From positions 1,311,516 to 1,375,515 of the forward strand of contig JAREIK010003356.1 of assembly GCA_029783825.1 (NCBI GenBank): a DNA stretch of 64,000 nt, given 5' to 3'. Positions 26,533-37,954 of this stretch are shown in pieces (the stretch's first letter is position 1; the number at the start of each line of letters is the position of its first letter). The DNA comes from Sapria himalayana. Its lineage: Eukaryota > Streptophyta > Magnoliopsida > Malpighiales > Rafflesiaceae. Under the pieces are notes generated by a model. That model had not been told where the DNA came from. It saw nothing but the letters and a program-made list of their open reading frames with translations, and did not search any database. The position numbers and the translations under genes are program-made.

Positions 26533-26574
26533 GGAAGTTCATAAGTTGAGCATCATCGCCTGCCCCACTTTTAT

Positions 26575-26770
26575 TATCAGCAGCAGTAGCAACGGTAGCA
26601 GCTAGAGTAGCAGCAGCAATAGCAGCAACGGCGGTAGTAGCACCAGTAGTGGTAGCAGCAATAGTAGTGGCAGTGGCAGAAGTAGCTGCAGGAGTAGCAG
26701 TAGCAGTGGTGGCGGCAGCAACAGCAACAGTAGTAGTAGCAACGAAGGCAGCAATAGCAGCAGCAAATGT
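26575..26770. repeat. Degenerate GCA/GTA trinucleotide tract (block A)
   Basis: Runs of AGCAGCAGTAGCAACGG-type triplets, open in several frames on both strands (Ala/Val, Ser/Gly, Cys/Tyr, Leu). It ends with GCAAATGTTGTATATAC and is followed at once by the GTAC minisatellite. The same order occurs at 37955-38178, 38925-39200 and 39310-39410. Translated Ala- or Leu-rich frames here are probably not proteins. Confidence 0.85.
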
Positions 26771-27195
26771 TGTATATACTTATAGATATACGCACATATA
26801 TTACTATAGTATTTGTACATATAATACTATATTGTTATATGTACATATATACTGAGTATATATGTACTCAATATAAATGTAAATATATTACTATAGTAAT
26901 ATATGTACACATACACTGTAATATATATGTACATATATACTGCAATATTAGATATTTATCAAAACATAACTTTTTTTATTTGATTTTTATTTTATTTTAT
27001 TCGCTGGTTTAAATTTCATACAGATATGGTACTTCATTGTTCCCCACATGAAGTTTGTGTAAGTGAAGGATTTTTTACTAGACATGACGCACGGCTACTC
27101 GGACAACTTTGTCATAGCAGAAAGAAGGTGATCGGAGGTGCTGAGGAAGAAAAAGCAATGTCAATGCATGGATAGATTATACTTTATGCACTGTC
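26770..27195. repeat. CACTA right-end block A: minisatellite and conserved core, interrupted
   Basis: GTAC minisatellite (to about 26960), then from about 27001 a conserved ~200-bp core including CAGATATGGTACTTCATTGT, GACATGACGCACGGCTACTC and GGATAGATTATACTTTATGC. The core is cut at 27195 by the inner CACTA and resumes at 40441 (GGTAGATACATTGATGAATA). Homologous cores are at 38396-38615, 39612-39830 and 41831-42045. Short in-frame peptides can be read, but they differ between copies. Confidence 0.8.
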
Positions 27196-27840
27196 CACTA
27201 CAAGAAAAAATCATTTTAGTTAGGGAAATTTAGATAGGGATCAATCCCTAGCTAATTGCGACGGATTAGCTAGGGAATAGAAAGATATTTATGATTTTTC
27301 TTTGAAAAAAATAGCAATGGTTTAGCGACGGAAAATTTTTCGTAAATTACATTCAAGAAATGTGAGATATTTAGTGACAGAAGATTTTCGTAAATTCCGC
27401 TCAAGAAAAGCGGAGGATTTAGTGACAAATTTTCTCTTGTTAATTAAATCTTCGATATAACGACAGATTTAGCATCCGATTTTTCTTTACTAATTAAATC
27501 CTCGATTTAGCGACGGATTTAGCGATGGATTTTTCCTTGCTAATTAAATCCTCGATTTAGCAACGGATTTAGCGACAGATTTTTCTTTGCTAATTAAATC
27601 CTTGATTTAGCGACGGATTTAGCGATGGATTTTTCCTTGCTAATTAAATCCTCAATTTAGCCACGAATTTTCCCTTGCTAATAAATCCTCAATTTAGCGA
27701 TAGATTTTCCCTTGCTAATTAAATTCTTGATTTAGCGACGGATTTAGCTATGGATTTTTTCTAGCTAATTATTAGCAACTGATTTAGCAACAGAATTTTC
27801 CTTTCTAATTTAAATCCATCACTAAATAATTATCTAAATT
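27196..27840. repeat. Left TIR and subterminal repeats of the inner CACTA, 50-bp tandem
   Basis: After the TIR and the TAGGGATCAATCCCTAGCTA palindrome come subterminal motifs. From about 27450 to 27730 they form an exact-period array: GATTTAGCGACGG-type starts fall at 27504, 27554, 27604 and 27654, each followed by GATTTTTCCTTGCTAATTAA. Such dense sites in En/Spm relatives bind the element's own regulatory protein; that role is inferred here. Confidence 0.92.
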
Positions 27841-28950
27841 TATTTTTTTATTAGTTTTTATACAATTAGAATCAATAATTCTTTAAATATTTATTTTATC
27901 AAAATATATGCATATAGGTATGGAATTTTCCCTAGCTATTTGGGTTAGTTATAATTTCCGTAGCAATTGTTTAATGCTATTTTTTTAAGCATTATTTATT
28001 TTAATATTTTATATACTTTTCTATATTAAAGGTATGTCATGGTCTCTATATGAGTAATCCTTGGATGACATGATCTTCTCATATAATAATTAAAATATGA
28101 TATTATAAAAAAAATTAATAAATATATAAATATGAATAAAAATTTATATTAAATATGACTAAAATAACTATTTTTTGATTATAATTTAATTAAAATATTA
28201 TACTTAATTTTATCTGAAATATTTTTTTATGATATTTAAATATTTGTATTACAAAACATTATATAATTTATTATATAATTATAATATTTATAAAATATTT
28301 TAATTAATAAATAAAAATAAATAAAAATTACAACTAATAAAAAACTAAAATAAACATTTGTTTGATTAAAAAAAATTATAAAAATATATGAATAAATGAA
28401 TAAACAAGTAAATATTTATAAAAATAAAAGTATAAAATAATATTTTTATGATTATAGGAATTTTTAAAAAATTTAATGACTAAAAGATTAGAAAATTTTG
28501 AATTATAAAAAAAATATTAAATTTTCATAAAATTTAAATGAAAAAAAGTTGCCATTTTAAGATTAATATATTGATATTTTAATTATATCAAAAAAATTTT
28601 AATGATTTTTAAAATTAATATTTCAGTGTGGTTATTAAAGAAACACTTCAAACATTAAAATTTATAATGATTATAAGATTCAAATTATATGCTTTTATAA
28701 TTATTTCATATTATATTAATAAAAAATAAATTGAATTCTTATAAATTTATAACCATATAATATATATATATATGTGTGTGTGTGTGAATACTTTATTATT
28801 ATATATTATTATTTTATTTATTTATTAAATAATATCATTTATGGTTAAATAAAAATCTATTTCTATTATTTTATTTAAATTATTTATTTTTTATAAATTT
28901 ATTGGTGTTATTTTTTTGTTTTTATTTTATAATAGTATAGTATATATATA
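27841..28950. other. Inner CACTA left-end body, AT-rich
   Basis: Non-coding. Homologous to 16071-17000 and 63600-64000, recognised by GGTATGTCATGGTCTCTATA and ATGACATGATCTTCTCATAT. (TA)n and (TG)n runs lie near 28759-28786. Confidence 0.75.
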
Positions 28951-29510
28951 AGGTTTCATAGAAAAAAAAATGCTAAAAAATTTTCTCTCTCTAATGATGA
29001 AGGAGAGCCAAAACACATGGTAGTAATCTAGAAATCTCTCTCAACTTCCTTACCAGGTAATAATTTCATTGTTCTTCTCCTTTGAATGCTATATACATAT
29101 CTCCTTATCTCTCAATTTGATTACCACTAGCAGTTTTCATTTTTATAGAATATTCGGGTATTAGTTTTTTTTATTTTCTCCCAATTTTGCTTATTTTAGC
29201 TTTTATTTTTATTTCACCTACATTATTTTAACTCTACACCATTAATGAAACAAAAAATTTTAGTGTAATCTTTGTTCTTTTACTATTTAAAGTTTTAGGG
29301 TTTATTGATTTCAAAAAATTTTCGTGCAATTTTTGTAAATTTTACTGTTTAATTTTATGTATTTTAATATATATATATATATATATATTAATAAAATCAT
29401 ACTTTAGTACTATTTATTTTATTTAAAAAATTAACTTTATTTGAATATTTTTTGTGTAAAAATGAAATTATTACATATAGAAGATTAAAGCCAGCTTGTA
29501 TTGACTTAAA
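28951..29510 (+). other. Possible leader exon with donor site, unidentified
   Basis: CT-rich TTTTCTCTCTCTAATGATGA followed by GGAGAGCCAAAACACATGG and then CTTACCAG|GTAATAA, which resembles a plant 5' exon and splice donor (29055). No protein-coding start can be defended. A (TA)n run lies at about 29370-29389. Confidence 0.3.
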
Positions 29511-29559
29511 GATCATTTAAAGGAAAATCTAAGAGAATGATATTTTTTAAGCATATATA

Positions 29560-29562
29560 TCT

Positions 29563-29593
<31 letters not shown>

Positions 29594-29605
29594 GTATATA
29601 AGTAT

Positions 29606-29657
<52 letters not shown>

Positions 29658-29660
29658 TGT
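29560..29660. repeat. (TA)n / (TATG)n microsatellite
   Basis: A TA run, then TATG units (29581-29596), then a longer TA run ending near 29655. Simple repeat. Confidence 0.95.
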
Positions 29661-29729
29661 ATATGTAATTTTTTTTTACTTAATAATCTGTTTGTATAAC
29701 CAAATGTATTTTCTGTTTTAATATTTTCA

Positions 29730-30060
29730 TGTAAGTGCATGAAAAGAAATATTAAAAGTCTGGGGATGCAGCAGTAGCACGATAACGGAGGTTCCACTGT
29801 CCGGTCAGCGGGCCAAAATTTTTGGAGCAGAGCCTGGCCCGTTCCATGATCCGACCCGCTTCGGTTAAATGAACCGGATGTTTATTTTTTCATATAAAAT
29901 GATTTGTATTTATTTTTCGGACGTCTGTTTTTTTACCCAGCTGAACTTTACATCATCCCTCTCCTCTCTCTCTATGCGCGATTTCGTGACTCCTGCGTGC
30001 TGCATACTGTAAGACGTTCTATTTTGGTTTTAATCTGTAATGCATGAGCATTTTCTAGTG
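29730..30060 (+). promoter_or_regulatory. GC-richer promoter-like stretch
   Basis: A local rise in G+C with CCGGTCAGCGGGCC, GGCCCGTTCCATGATCCGAC and GGTTAAATGAACCGG, followed by CCCTCTCCTCTCTCTCTATG. GGCCCG and CT-rich leader elements are common in plant core promoters and 5' UTRs. No gene follows that I can identify. It may be a captured promoter/leader fragment. Confidence 0.3.
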
Positions 30061-30149
30061 GAGGTAGTTAGTCATACTGAGCGACTAGCGAACCACATTA
30101 TTTCTTGTGTTGAATTCTCATTTTTGATTCTGTCGTGGATGCTGTTGGA

Positions 30150-30600
30150 TTGGGATATATATATATATATATATATATCGCTTGTTTCTGTGTTTTTGTT
30201 ATTTTCTGTTTCTTAATCTCATTACCCATGGAAGCGCAATTAACCAACAATATATATATATATATATATATATTTATTTAATTATTTATATAATGTATAT
30301 ATATGGTTGTGTATATGTGTATGTTTGTATAAATACATAAATAAATACATACATACATATTTGTATGTTTGATATATATATATATGTATGTATATGTGTG
30401 TGTGTGTGTCTGTGTGAGATATATGTGAATATATTTTTATATATAAATATATACATACATATGTATGTTTGTATGTATACTATATATGTAAATAAATGTG
30501 TATGCACATATTAATGCACACACACACTCACACACTCAAACACACACACACACATATATACACATGAGTGTGTGTGTGTGTGTGTGTGTGTGTGTTGGGG
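30150..30600. repeat. Microsatellite cluster with inverted (CA)n/(TG)n
   Basis: (TA)n near 30155-30178 and 30250-30271, TATG/CATA mixtures to 30490, then ACACACACACACACA ending near 30555 and GTGTGTGTGTGTGTGT from about 30568 to 30595. The CA and TG runs are complementary in opposite order around ATATATACACATGA, forming a hairpin of some 13-20 bp. Confidence 0.9.
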
Positions 30601-31600
30601 ATGCCTGGATATAATTAAAACAAAATGAGTAATTATAGAAATGTTTTCAAAAATGAGTTATAGAGAAAAATAAAATACTAATGATATTATTATAGAAGTA
30701 CAAAGGCATATTAAAGAAGAATATTAGAAGTCAAAAATGAATAGAAGCACAAATGAGGAATTTTAAAGAGAAGGATATATTTTTACACAAACAAATAATT
30801 TTGAAAACAAAAAGAAGCATACAAGAAAGAAGAGAAGAAGAAAGCTTACGAACAAAAACACAAAAACATTATTCATGAACAGAAACTAAAATCCAATAAA
30901 TGAAAAAAAAAATAGCAATGCCAGTTTTTTCTTTTATTTTATAATATTATTATAATTCTTATTGACAATCAATTGACTAAAAGAAAAAATCTAAAAGTTC
31001 AAAAAATAGAGGGAGGATTAGGTAATTGGATTGCTTTTAGTATTTGGTATAAATTTAAAAGTTCTCAGCTCCAATAACTGTCATAGCCTTTTGCCTAGGC
31101 AAGTTATATCAACTCTAATAACTGAAAGTTATCTTCCCATAGATGCAAACTTTAAAAGTTCGTAAGCCTTTTTGAATCTCATGGGACAAGATATATTCAA
31201 TGAGTAATCCCTTTTGCTTATTGTATAAACTAGGATTGTGATATTTAACGAATTTATGCAAGTACTTAAAACTTCATTTTTATAATGATTTTAATGCTTT
31301 ATAGTTTTGATTGTACTTTCAACCTCTTCTAAGCTCAAATAATGGTCTAAAACATACCAAACATATCACCATAAAAAACAAACATGTTTTAAACTCTTAT
31401 AAACTGTGGATATTTAGGATTCAAGTGGCTAAGTTTAAAGAAAAAAAATTGAATCACTATAAACATTCAAGTGAGATAAGAAGATGATGGTAAACCATAA
31501 GTGATTGCAAGTCTCAATGAAGCTTTAAAAAAGTGAACATATAAAAAATTCTTGTTATGGTCTTTGAAAATGATAAATCTAATGCATATGATTATATACA
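30601..31600. other. Unique AT-rich sequence, nothing recognised
   Basis: A-rich from 30600 to 30920 on the plus strand, then moderately complex sequence around 31000-31250 (for example AGTTCTCAGCTCCAATAACT). No frame or family is recognised. It might be an LTR or a non-coding exon, but no partner repeat is visible. Confidence 0.45.
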
Positions 31601-31799
31601 TAAATAAATATTTATAAACATATGTTATATATAAGCATTATATATATACATATGTATATATTCATTAATATATATATATATATACACATTATATATATAT
31701 ATATATATATGCATATGTTACATATATATAAAACATAAGTTATATGTATATGTATATATATATTAATTATATACTATATATATATATATCAACATATGT

Positions 31800-31845
<46 letters not shown>

Positions 31846-32088
31846 CATACATAAACTATATAAAAAAAATTTTGATAACATATATATATAAATCTATATG
31901 TACAAGTTTATATTTATGTGTGTGTATATATATACTTGTTTATATATATTTATTTATAGATGCATATATTTATATATATGCTTATGCATATATATAAATA
32001 TGTATATATATTTATATATATGCTTATGCATATATTTATATATATTTATATATATTTATGCATATATATATATGCTTATGCATACGTA

Positions 32089-32124
<36 letters not shown>

Positions 32125-32130
32125 TATATA
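31600..32130. repeat. (TA)n and TATA/TGCA-rich microsatellite region
   Basis: TA runs up to about 35 bp (31671-31685, 31691-31710, 31816-31842), then ATATATTTATATATATGCTT units spaced about 30-40 bp apart, then (CATA)n at 32086-32116. The 77-codon open frame at 31898 is a translation of these repeats. Confidence 0.9.
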
Positions 32131-34965
32131 ATGCTTTAATTTAGCTTTAAATAGTGCACCACAATAGAATTTATTTTATTTTTCATTAATTCATGGATTT
32201 CTAATATACTTTAGAAAAACTAATTACATCTCTCAAAGAAAATCAAATATCTTATTTTAATATTCATACATTATAAAATAATGGACCACACATTTAACAA
32301 ATTTAAGCAAAAAAAAATTTAAACAAAGATAATTAATAATTAAAATGATCAAATTTGTCATTTCGCCCCAATCAAAAAGCTAGGTTCTAATCGAAAGTTG
32401 CGTTTTAATAAAAGCATTCATCTTATTTCAATAAAATTACCTAAAGAAAATTAGTGATAAAACATCTCTCTACATTTTAATAATTTTTCCTTTTTTATTT
32501 TAAATAGTTATTATATGTATTTATATAGTTTTCCATATTCTTCTAACAATTTATTATCATTTCTATTGATTGATTTTGTTTATTTAGCTAATGCTATTCT
32601 ACAACTAGAACTTGTGTATTTGAAGTCTACCTACTTGAAAGTATGAGCCCAACCCCGTAGGGTTTGTCATCATGCCTAATGCTATCCATAGTTGATTTTA
32701 TGTTACCTAATTACCCAATGTAAATAGACACAGCATGGATATCATCTTCTGGTGCTGACATTATTCATGCTCCAATTCAAGGAGTAGATGCTTTAAATAA
32801 CCACAATATGTGAATTACCATTAACGCGGCTTTGGATCTTGTTTGAAAGTTATCCAAGTGAACTTTGTTACACCCTTTACTAATTGTATGTTTTATCTAG
32901 TAGAAGGTTTTCACTAGATAAAAATCATATTTGTTTTGATGACCATTAATTATGTTTGCATTTTGAGTGAAATCTATCATGTCATTTGAAGTGTTATTTA
33001 CTAGATAATGTCACTCTAATAATCTCATTGATTGTTACTTTAGTTATTTATGTTGCTGAAATAATTATGATAATTCCATGGGTGTGTCATGAAGATGTTT
33101 ACCTCGAATAATTGTACACATTGATAAGAGTTTTGATTTTCCATGTCTTTGGACAATATAAAAAGGGTCTTGATTTTGCATAATAATGACATTGTTAAAA
33201 GATCTTGATTTTTCATAGTATTTCTCATCATAACTTCTCTTACTAACTCTTATTCAATGACAATCAACCTAAAATAACCTAATAATTGTAATCAAAATAA
33301 TAAATTCATTCTAAATATAACTAGTTATTTCGTAATATAGATTGGAGGTTGGTGGTGTGATGTGATGGACTTGGTCCTTAGGTGGCAAGTTTGCATTATA
33401 GGGATATTTTAGTATTCTTCTTAAAATAGTATTCACCTTTAATGATAGCTAATATACAAAGGCTTTGTAGATATTTTTTTGATCAAACTTTCTCTTATAT
33501 ATGTTGAGATACTATATACAAGGCCAATTAATTAAAAGAGCCCTAGTGGCCCTGGGGTGAGAAGCCACGCTTTGTTGTTGATTGTAATATCGAATAATGT
33601 TTTAATAATATATGTTGGAAGGCTTTGTATTCGTTATCCTAACTAAGCTTTCATTCTTCAAAACAAAAGGCCAACCAGCCCATAAGTTATATATATATAT
33701 ATAGTGTGTGGGTGTGTGTACAAAATATAATAGATGAAGTATTCTAAGTTCCCTTTAAGGCTCATTTGAAGAAGAAGATCTTGTAACATGGGAATAGTCC
33801 AATAGGGTAAACAAATTTTTATCCTTCCCCTCCCTCCACCTATGTTTTCAAATTGAAAAGGGAATTGGTCAGGCCTAGCGCTTAAGGCTTCTAGTTCCTC
33901 TTCAATTCTGTTTTTTTAATTGTCATCTTGCATCTTTCTTTTGACATTCAACTATGCAAATAAATATGTGGGACAACTCTCTGTATTATTTCAACTAGTT
34001 AAACAACCTTTTAAGAAAATGTGCTTATTTGTCTCTATCACATTAGGCTCAACCATTGGATCAATGTTCTATCTATCATCATTGTTCTCGATTGCTCCCC
34101 GCCCTTGCAAATAAATAGTTAGGGCATTCTTAAGGATGTCCTAGGTTCAAAATAAATCGATTGAGCTTTCAGCACCACAATACTTAACATAAACAAACAA
34201 ATATTCTACTTAAGATCATCGAGCTCTTAATATCTATGAGCACCCTAGCAAGAATTCATGCAATTATTGTCACCCTTCTCATTTACTCAGTTTTATCTAT
34301 GAGCAACCTTTACTTCTCTTAATTAGCTTGTTTAGGAATGTGCTTGGCTGTATAATATAGGGCAGCCCCATATCTGGCATTGGAGGAAGCACATGGCATG
34401 GAAAGTAAGGCATCCTAAAGAATTCTATCTCATTGGGGTCCGATTAGTCTACCACAGTGTTAAAAATGAGGGGAGATGACTTTTTGTAAACGATAAAAGG
34501 TAAAGTGACATATCATAATTTTTTTATTCAAGGGAAGATATGTATATAGATATCATAGGATATTTAAGGCTAATGCCTTATATCAATAATAAAGAAAAAG
34601 GATAGCTTTTCGCTAGGTTGATTATTGAAGACTTTTCTTAGTATTTCTATCTCAATGCACTTTGGCATGTTTATTACTTGGGCATTAGTTACTATAAAAC
34701 TCTGCCATAATCCTGATTGAATTAGAGCGGCTTATGTGTTTATCTTTTATCTATGTATTTTTTTTCATTAGGAGAAATTATGTTTACAGATGGCTAACTA
34801 AGCTATTTATTTTATGTTGTTATTTATTAGCTTCACTCTAGTCTTTCTTAGCAAACTTTCATTATCTTCAGAAACTCAATCCTAGCTTGCTCATGTTGAT
34901 GCTTTGCTTTTTTTTTTAGTTTTATTCACTAGCCCTTACATTTTACTCTCAAATACTATGCAAGT
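32131..34965. other. Unique sequence, no gene supported
   Basis: Moderately AT-rich single-copy-looking DNA. Frames of 60-65 codons at 33040-33231 (minus) and 33920-34114 (plus) show no recognisable motif. GC-richer words such as CCCTAGTGGCCCTGGGGTGA (33541) and GCAGCCCCATATCTGGCATT (34363) suggest decayed coding or LTR sequence. A (TG)n(TA)n run lies at 34966-34994. Confidence 0.45.
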
Positions 34966-35044
34966 TGTGTGTGTGTGTGTATATATATATATATGATGTA
35001 TATATATTGCTTTTCTTGTCTATAATTTCTTTCCCTGCATTATA

Positions 35045-35542
35045 ATCATAGTTGTTAGCTCATAAAATATATCGTATATCATTTTTCTACTTTTTTTGTA
35101 TAATGTATTATATCGTATCATGTAACATAAGTTTTTTCACGTTGTAAAAAATATATTAAAAAATATATTAAAAAATATATTTGTATAAATGTATATTAAA
35201 AGTATGAATTATAGTATATGAAAATAAAAATGTAACCTTTTGTATAAGATTAATTTTGCTTATTTTTTATGATTATTTTTTAATTCTTGTGTATTTGAAT
35301 AATTAATATAATAAATTCTTTAACAAGAAAAATTAAATTGATTTTTTTTAATTATAGAAAATAGTTGAGAATGTATGTATTGTTCTATCATAGTATCACA
35401 TGTCATATCATGTTTGGTATTTGTATTGTAAGATATGTTTTAAAATAAGATATAAATTGTGAAACCTATAAATTTTCATTAAAAAAATATATGTTGTATT
35501 ATTCTATCATTTCTTGTATCATAAGTTTCTAACAACTATGAT
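35045..35542. mobile_element. MITE-like element with 14-bp terminal inverted repeats
   Basis: ATCATAGTTGTTAG at 35045-35058 is exactly inverted at 35529-35542 (CTAACAACTATGAT), bounding a 498-bp non-coding AT-rich insert. The interior has imperfect inverted words near the ends (TATATCGTATATCATTTTTC at left; TATTCTATCATTTCTTGTATC at right). The flanks CATTATA and CATAATTA resemble a short duplication but do not match exactly, so the superfamily (Mutator- or hAT-like) is left open. Confidence 0.65.
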
Positions 35543-35807
35543 CATAATTATTTGGTATTTTTTTCTATCTATGATGTTAATTTAGTGATGACATGATGCA
35601 TTTTTTTTCATTGATTTAGAATATCAATAAATATCAATCATGGGTATGATTTTTTTAGTTAATGAATATTGTTTTAATAGGATGAGTATCATCGCCATCA
35701 ATATGTTTGTTTCTTTTGTGTTATTAACATTATCAATCATATATAGCATAGTACGTATAATAATTTATTATTTTGTAGTAGTAGTTCATACTAATAATTA
35801 GGGTTGC

Positions 35808-35925
35808 TAATGATATGAGTTGAGTTCGAGTTCAATTCAGCTTGAGTAGAGCTCAAGTTCAATTGATCTCGAGTCAAGTTGTTAATATTTTGAGTTCGAG
35901 TTTAATTGAGCTCTTGTGTTTATCT
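35808..35925. repeat. GAGTTCGAGTTCAATT-type degenerate repeat
   Basis: Alternating GAGTTCGAGTT, CAGCTTGAG, GAGCTCAAG and GATCTCGAG words with internal dyad symmetry. Similar GAGCTCGAG-rich stretches occur in plant intergenic DNA. No function can be read. Confidence 0.5.
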
Positions 35926-36496
35926 TTTGGAAGTAAAAATTGGGTTTTTACTATTACTAGTAATTAAAAATTGAATTTTATTGTTATTTTATTAAGTAGA
36001 AGAAGTATGATAATTTAATAATTCCATTCCATATATTTATCAAAGAATTTCATAAAACAAAATCTCATGCCTGCCAAGATTCATGCGGCACATTCCCATC
36101 TGAGTCATTTTGGTGCCTAGAGAATATTCTTCAAGGAATTGAGATAGATATTGATTTTAAATTGACAATATAGAGGCAGAATTCTTAGTCATAGTCATTG
36201 TTATATGAGAGTTGATATTCATATATTTCATCAAATAGATAAAGTTTCTATGTTTGACTATGATAATCAAATAACTAAGCATTCAAATTTGATATATAAT
36301 GAGAACATAAGCATATTGAAATTGATTATCATTTCATTAGAAGTAAGATCTAATGTAATCTATATGTAAGGTTGCTATTGCTTACACTTATTTTTATGAT
36401 GGCTAATCATATAGTCTCATCAATTTTAATATTAGCTAGATTTATCATTTCGATCATTATTGACATTGAAAAGTATGTTTGTCATCTTTTTTTTCA

Positions 36497-37125
36497 GCCA
36501 ATAGGTTTGCTCGTGCTATAGAACTATACACACAAGCTATCAATTTACATGATCAGAATGCTGTGTATTGGGCCAATCGTGCAATTGCCCATGCCAAACT
36601 GTAAGAAAATGTGTGTGCTGTAGAGGATGTTTCCATGGCTATCAATTGTGATCCTTACTATTCCAAGGCACATAATGCATCATGAGTCTGCTGTGTATAC
36701 TTTTCTTCTTCTTCCTCCTAACATTTTTCCGAAATTACCGGGTTATTACATACGAGGTGTTGCATATCTTGCAATGGGGAATCACAAAGAAGCATTGAAG
36801 GACTTTTAGCAAGTTCCAATCATATCAATAAGCTTGGTTAACAAACATCATTGATCTTTAATCAATACCATGTTTGAAGCTGTTTCAATTAACATATTTG
36901 ATGATAATGAACATCATGGGTCTCTTTCATCATAACTTCTATGATGAACATGAATCAGGTTAAAAAAAATTTGCCCAATAGATCGAGATGCTGCCTAGAA
37001 GTTTGAAGAGTGTAAGAAGGTAGTATTGAAGCTCAAGTTTGAAAGAGCCATAGCCGTGCCTGGATCTGCATGGAAGTCTGTAGCAGATTCAATTGATTTT
37101 CATTCTATGAAATCATCTAACCTGT
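36497..37125 (+). pseudogene. PP5-type protein phosphatase TPR-domain gene fragment
   Basis: Three exon pieces match the TPR repeats of plant serine/threonine phosphatase 5. Piece 1 (36497-36668), after an acceptor TTTTTTTTCAG, reads ANRFARAIELYTQAINLHDQ, then NAVYWANRAIAHAKL, a stop, and VEDVSMAINCDPYYSKA. Piece 2 (about 36738-36825) reads GYYIRGVAYLAMGNHKEALK and DF, then a stop where PP5 has FQQV. Piece 3 (about 36958-37125) has a one-base slip, then KFEECKKVVLKLKFERAIAV and SVADSIDFHSM. The breaks fall at plausible intron positions: one intron ends AATCAG|GTTAAA, while the first has lost its GT donor. Introns are retained, so this is a DNA-level copy and not a retrocopy. The catalytic phosphatase domain is absent. 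In the intact enzyme the TPRs bind Hsp90 and autoinhibit the phosphatase. Confidence 0.9.
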
Positions 37126-37954
37126 ATGAGCTGCTCATAGTCTTTTATTTTTTATTTATAGGCTTGGATTTCTTTTATATTGTAGTTACAATACAAGTAA
37201 ATATCATTTGTCCTAATATTACAAGTTGTGACTTGGTGTGATAGTAAATATCTTTCTCCAAACATAATCGGCCTTGAGTACGAGATATCAAACTCTCTTA
37301 GATCCCATGTCAATTAGGAACCTCATGTGCTAGGTATGGTCGTTATCATCATACTTATATTGTAGGTCCTTATATATATTAATAAAGATTAGGTATTTTT
37401 GTATTCTTTTTGCACAAATATATTTTATTTTGAAATTTTTATTAGATTTAGTGAGGTGAAGTTTATGTGTTGTTGCATATTTAATAATCTTGGCTTTGCG
37501 TGGTTTTGTATACAAACTATGATGAAAATTATTATCCAAGGCTAAGAATAAAATATCATGTAATAACTTTTATTTTGAATTATTATAGTTTTTGTTAAAC
37601 TTGAATTTTTTATGTGCGTTTTAATGATGTTATTTTTGAGATTTATTGCCTAGTGAGATGAGACCTAATACTTAAGAATAAATTGATGGTCAAAGAATAA
37701 TCAAGACGAAAAATGTTGAATATTAATAATTTTATCTCCTAATTTTCTAGCTGTCTTGTTTATACGAGTCCACTCAAAAAATTAAGTTTTATTCTTAACA
37801 TTAATTTTATTCTTTATTTTTAAAATTCCAGTGTATTTTTTAAAGAGCCTACATCAGAAGATTTTCCTAAAATGTGATATATAAAGTAAAGTGCATTATA
37901 TCTTGCATATAATTTTATATAAAAATATGAATAATGTTGGATTTTATTTTGTAA
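37126..37954. other. AT-rich DNA between the PP5 fragment and block B
   Basis: Frames are broken. The 69-codon minus-strand frame at 37330-37539 shows no motif. Remaining PP5 exons were looked for by eye and not found. Confidence 0.5.

Noticed and set aside
26577..26855. Ala/Val-, Leu- and Cys/Tyr-rich frames on both strands
   Set aside because: They arise from a GCA/GTA triplet tract that is open in several frames at once; no start, domain or conservation of one frame over another.
33040..34114. Open frames at 33040-33231 (minus) and 33920-34114 (plus) as genes
   Set aside because: Short, no motif, no splice or promoter context, and about the length expected by chance.
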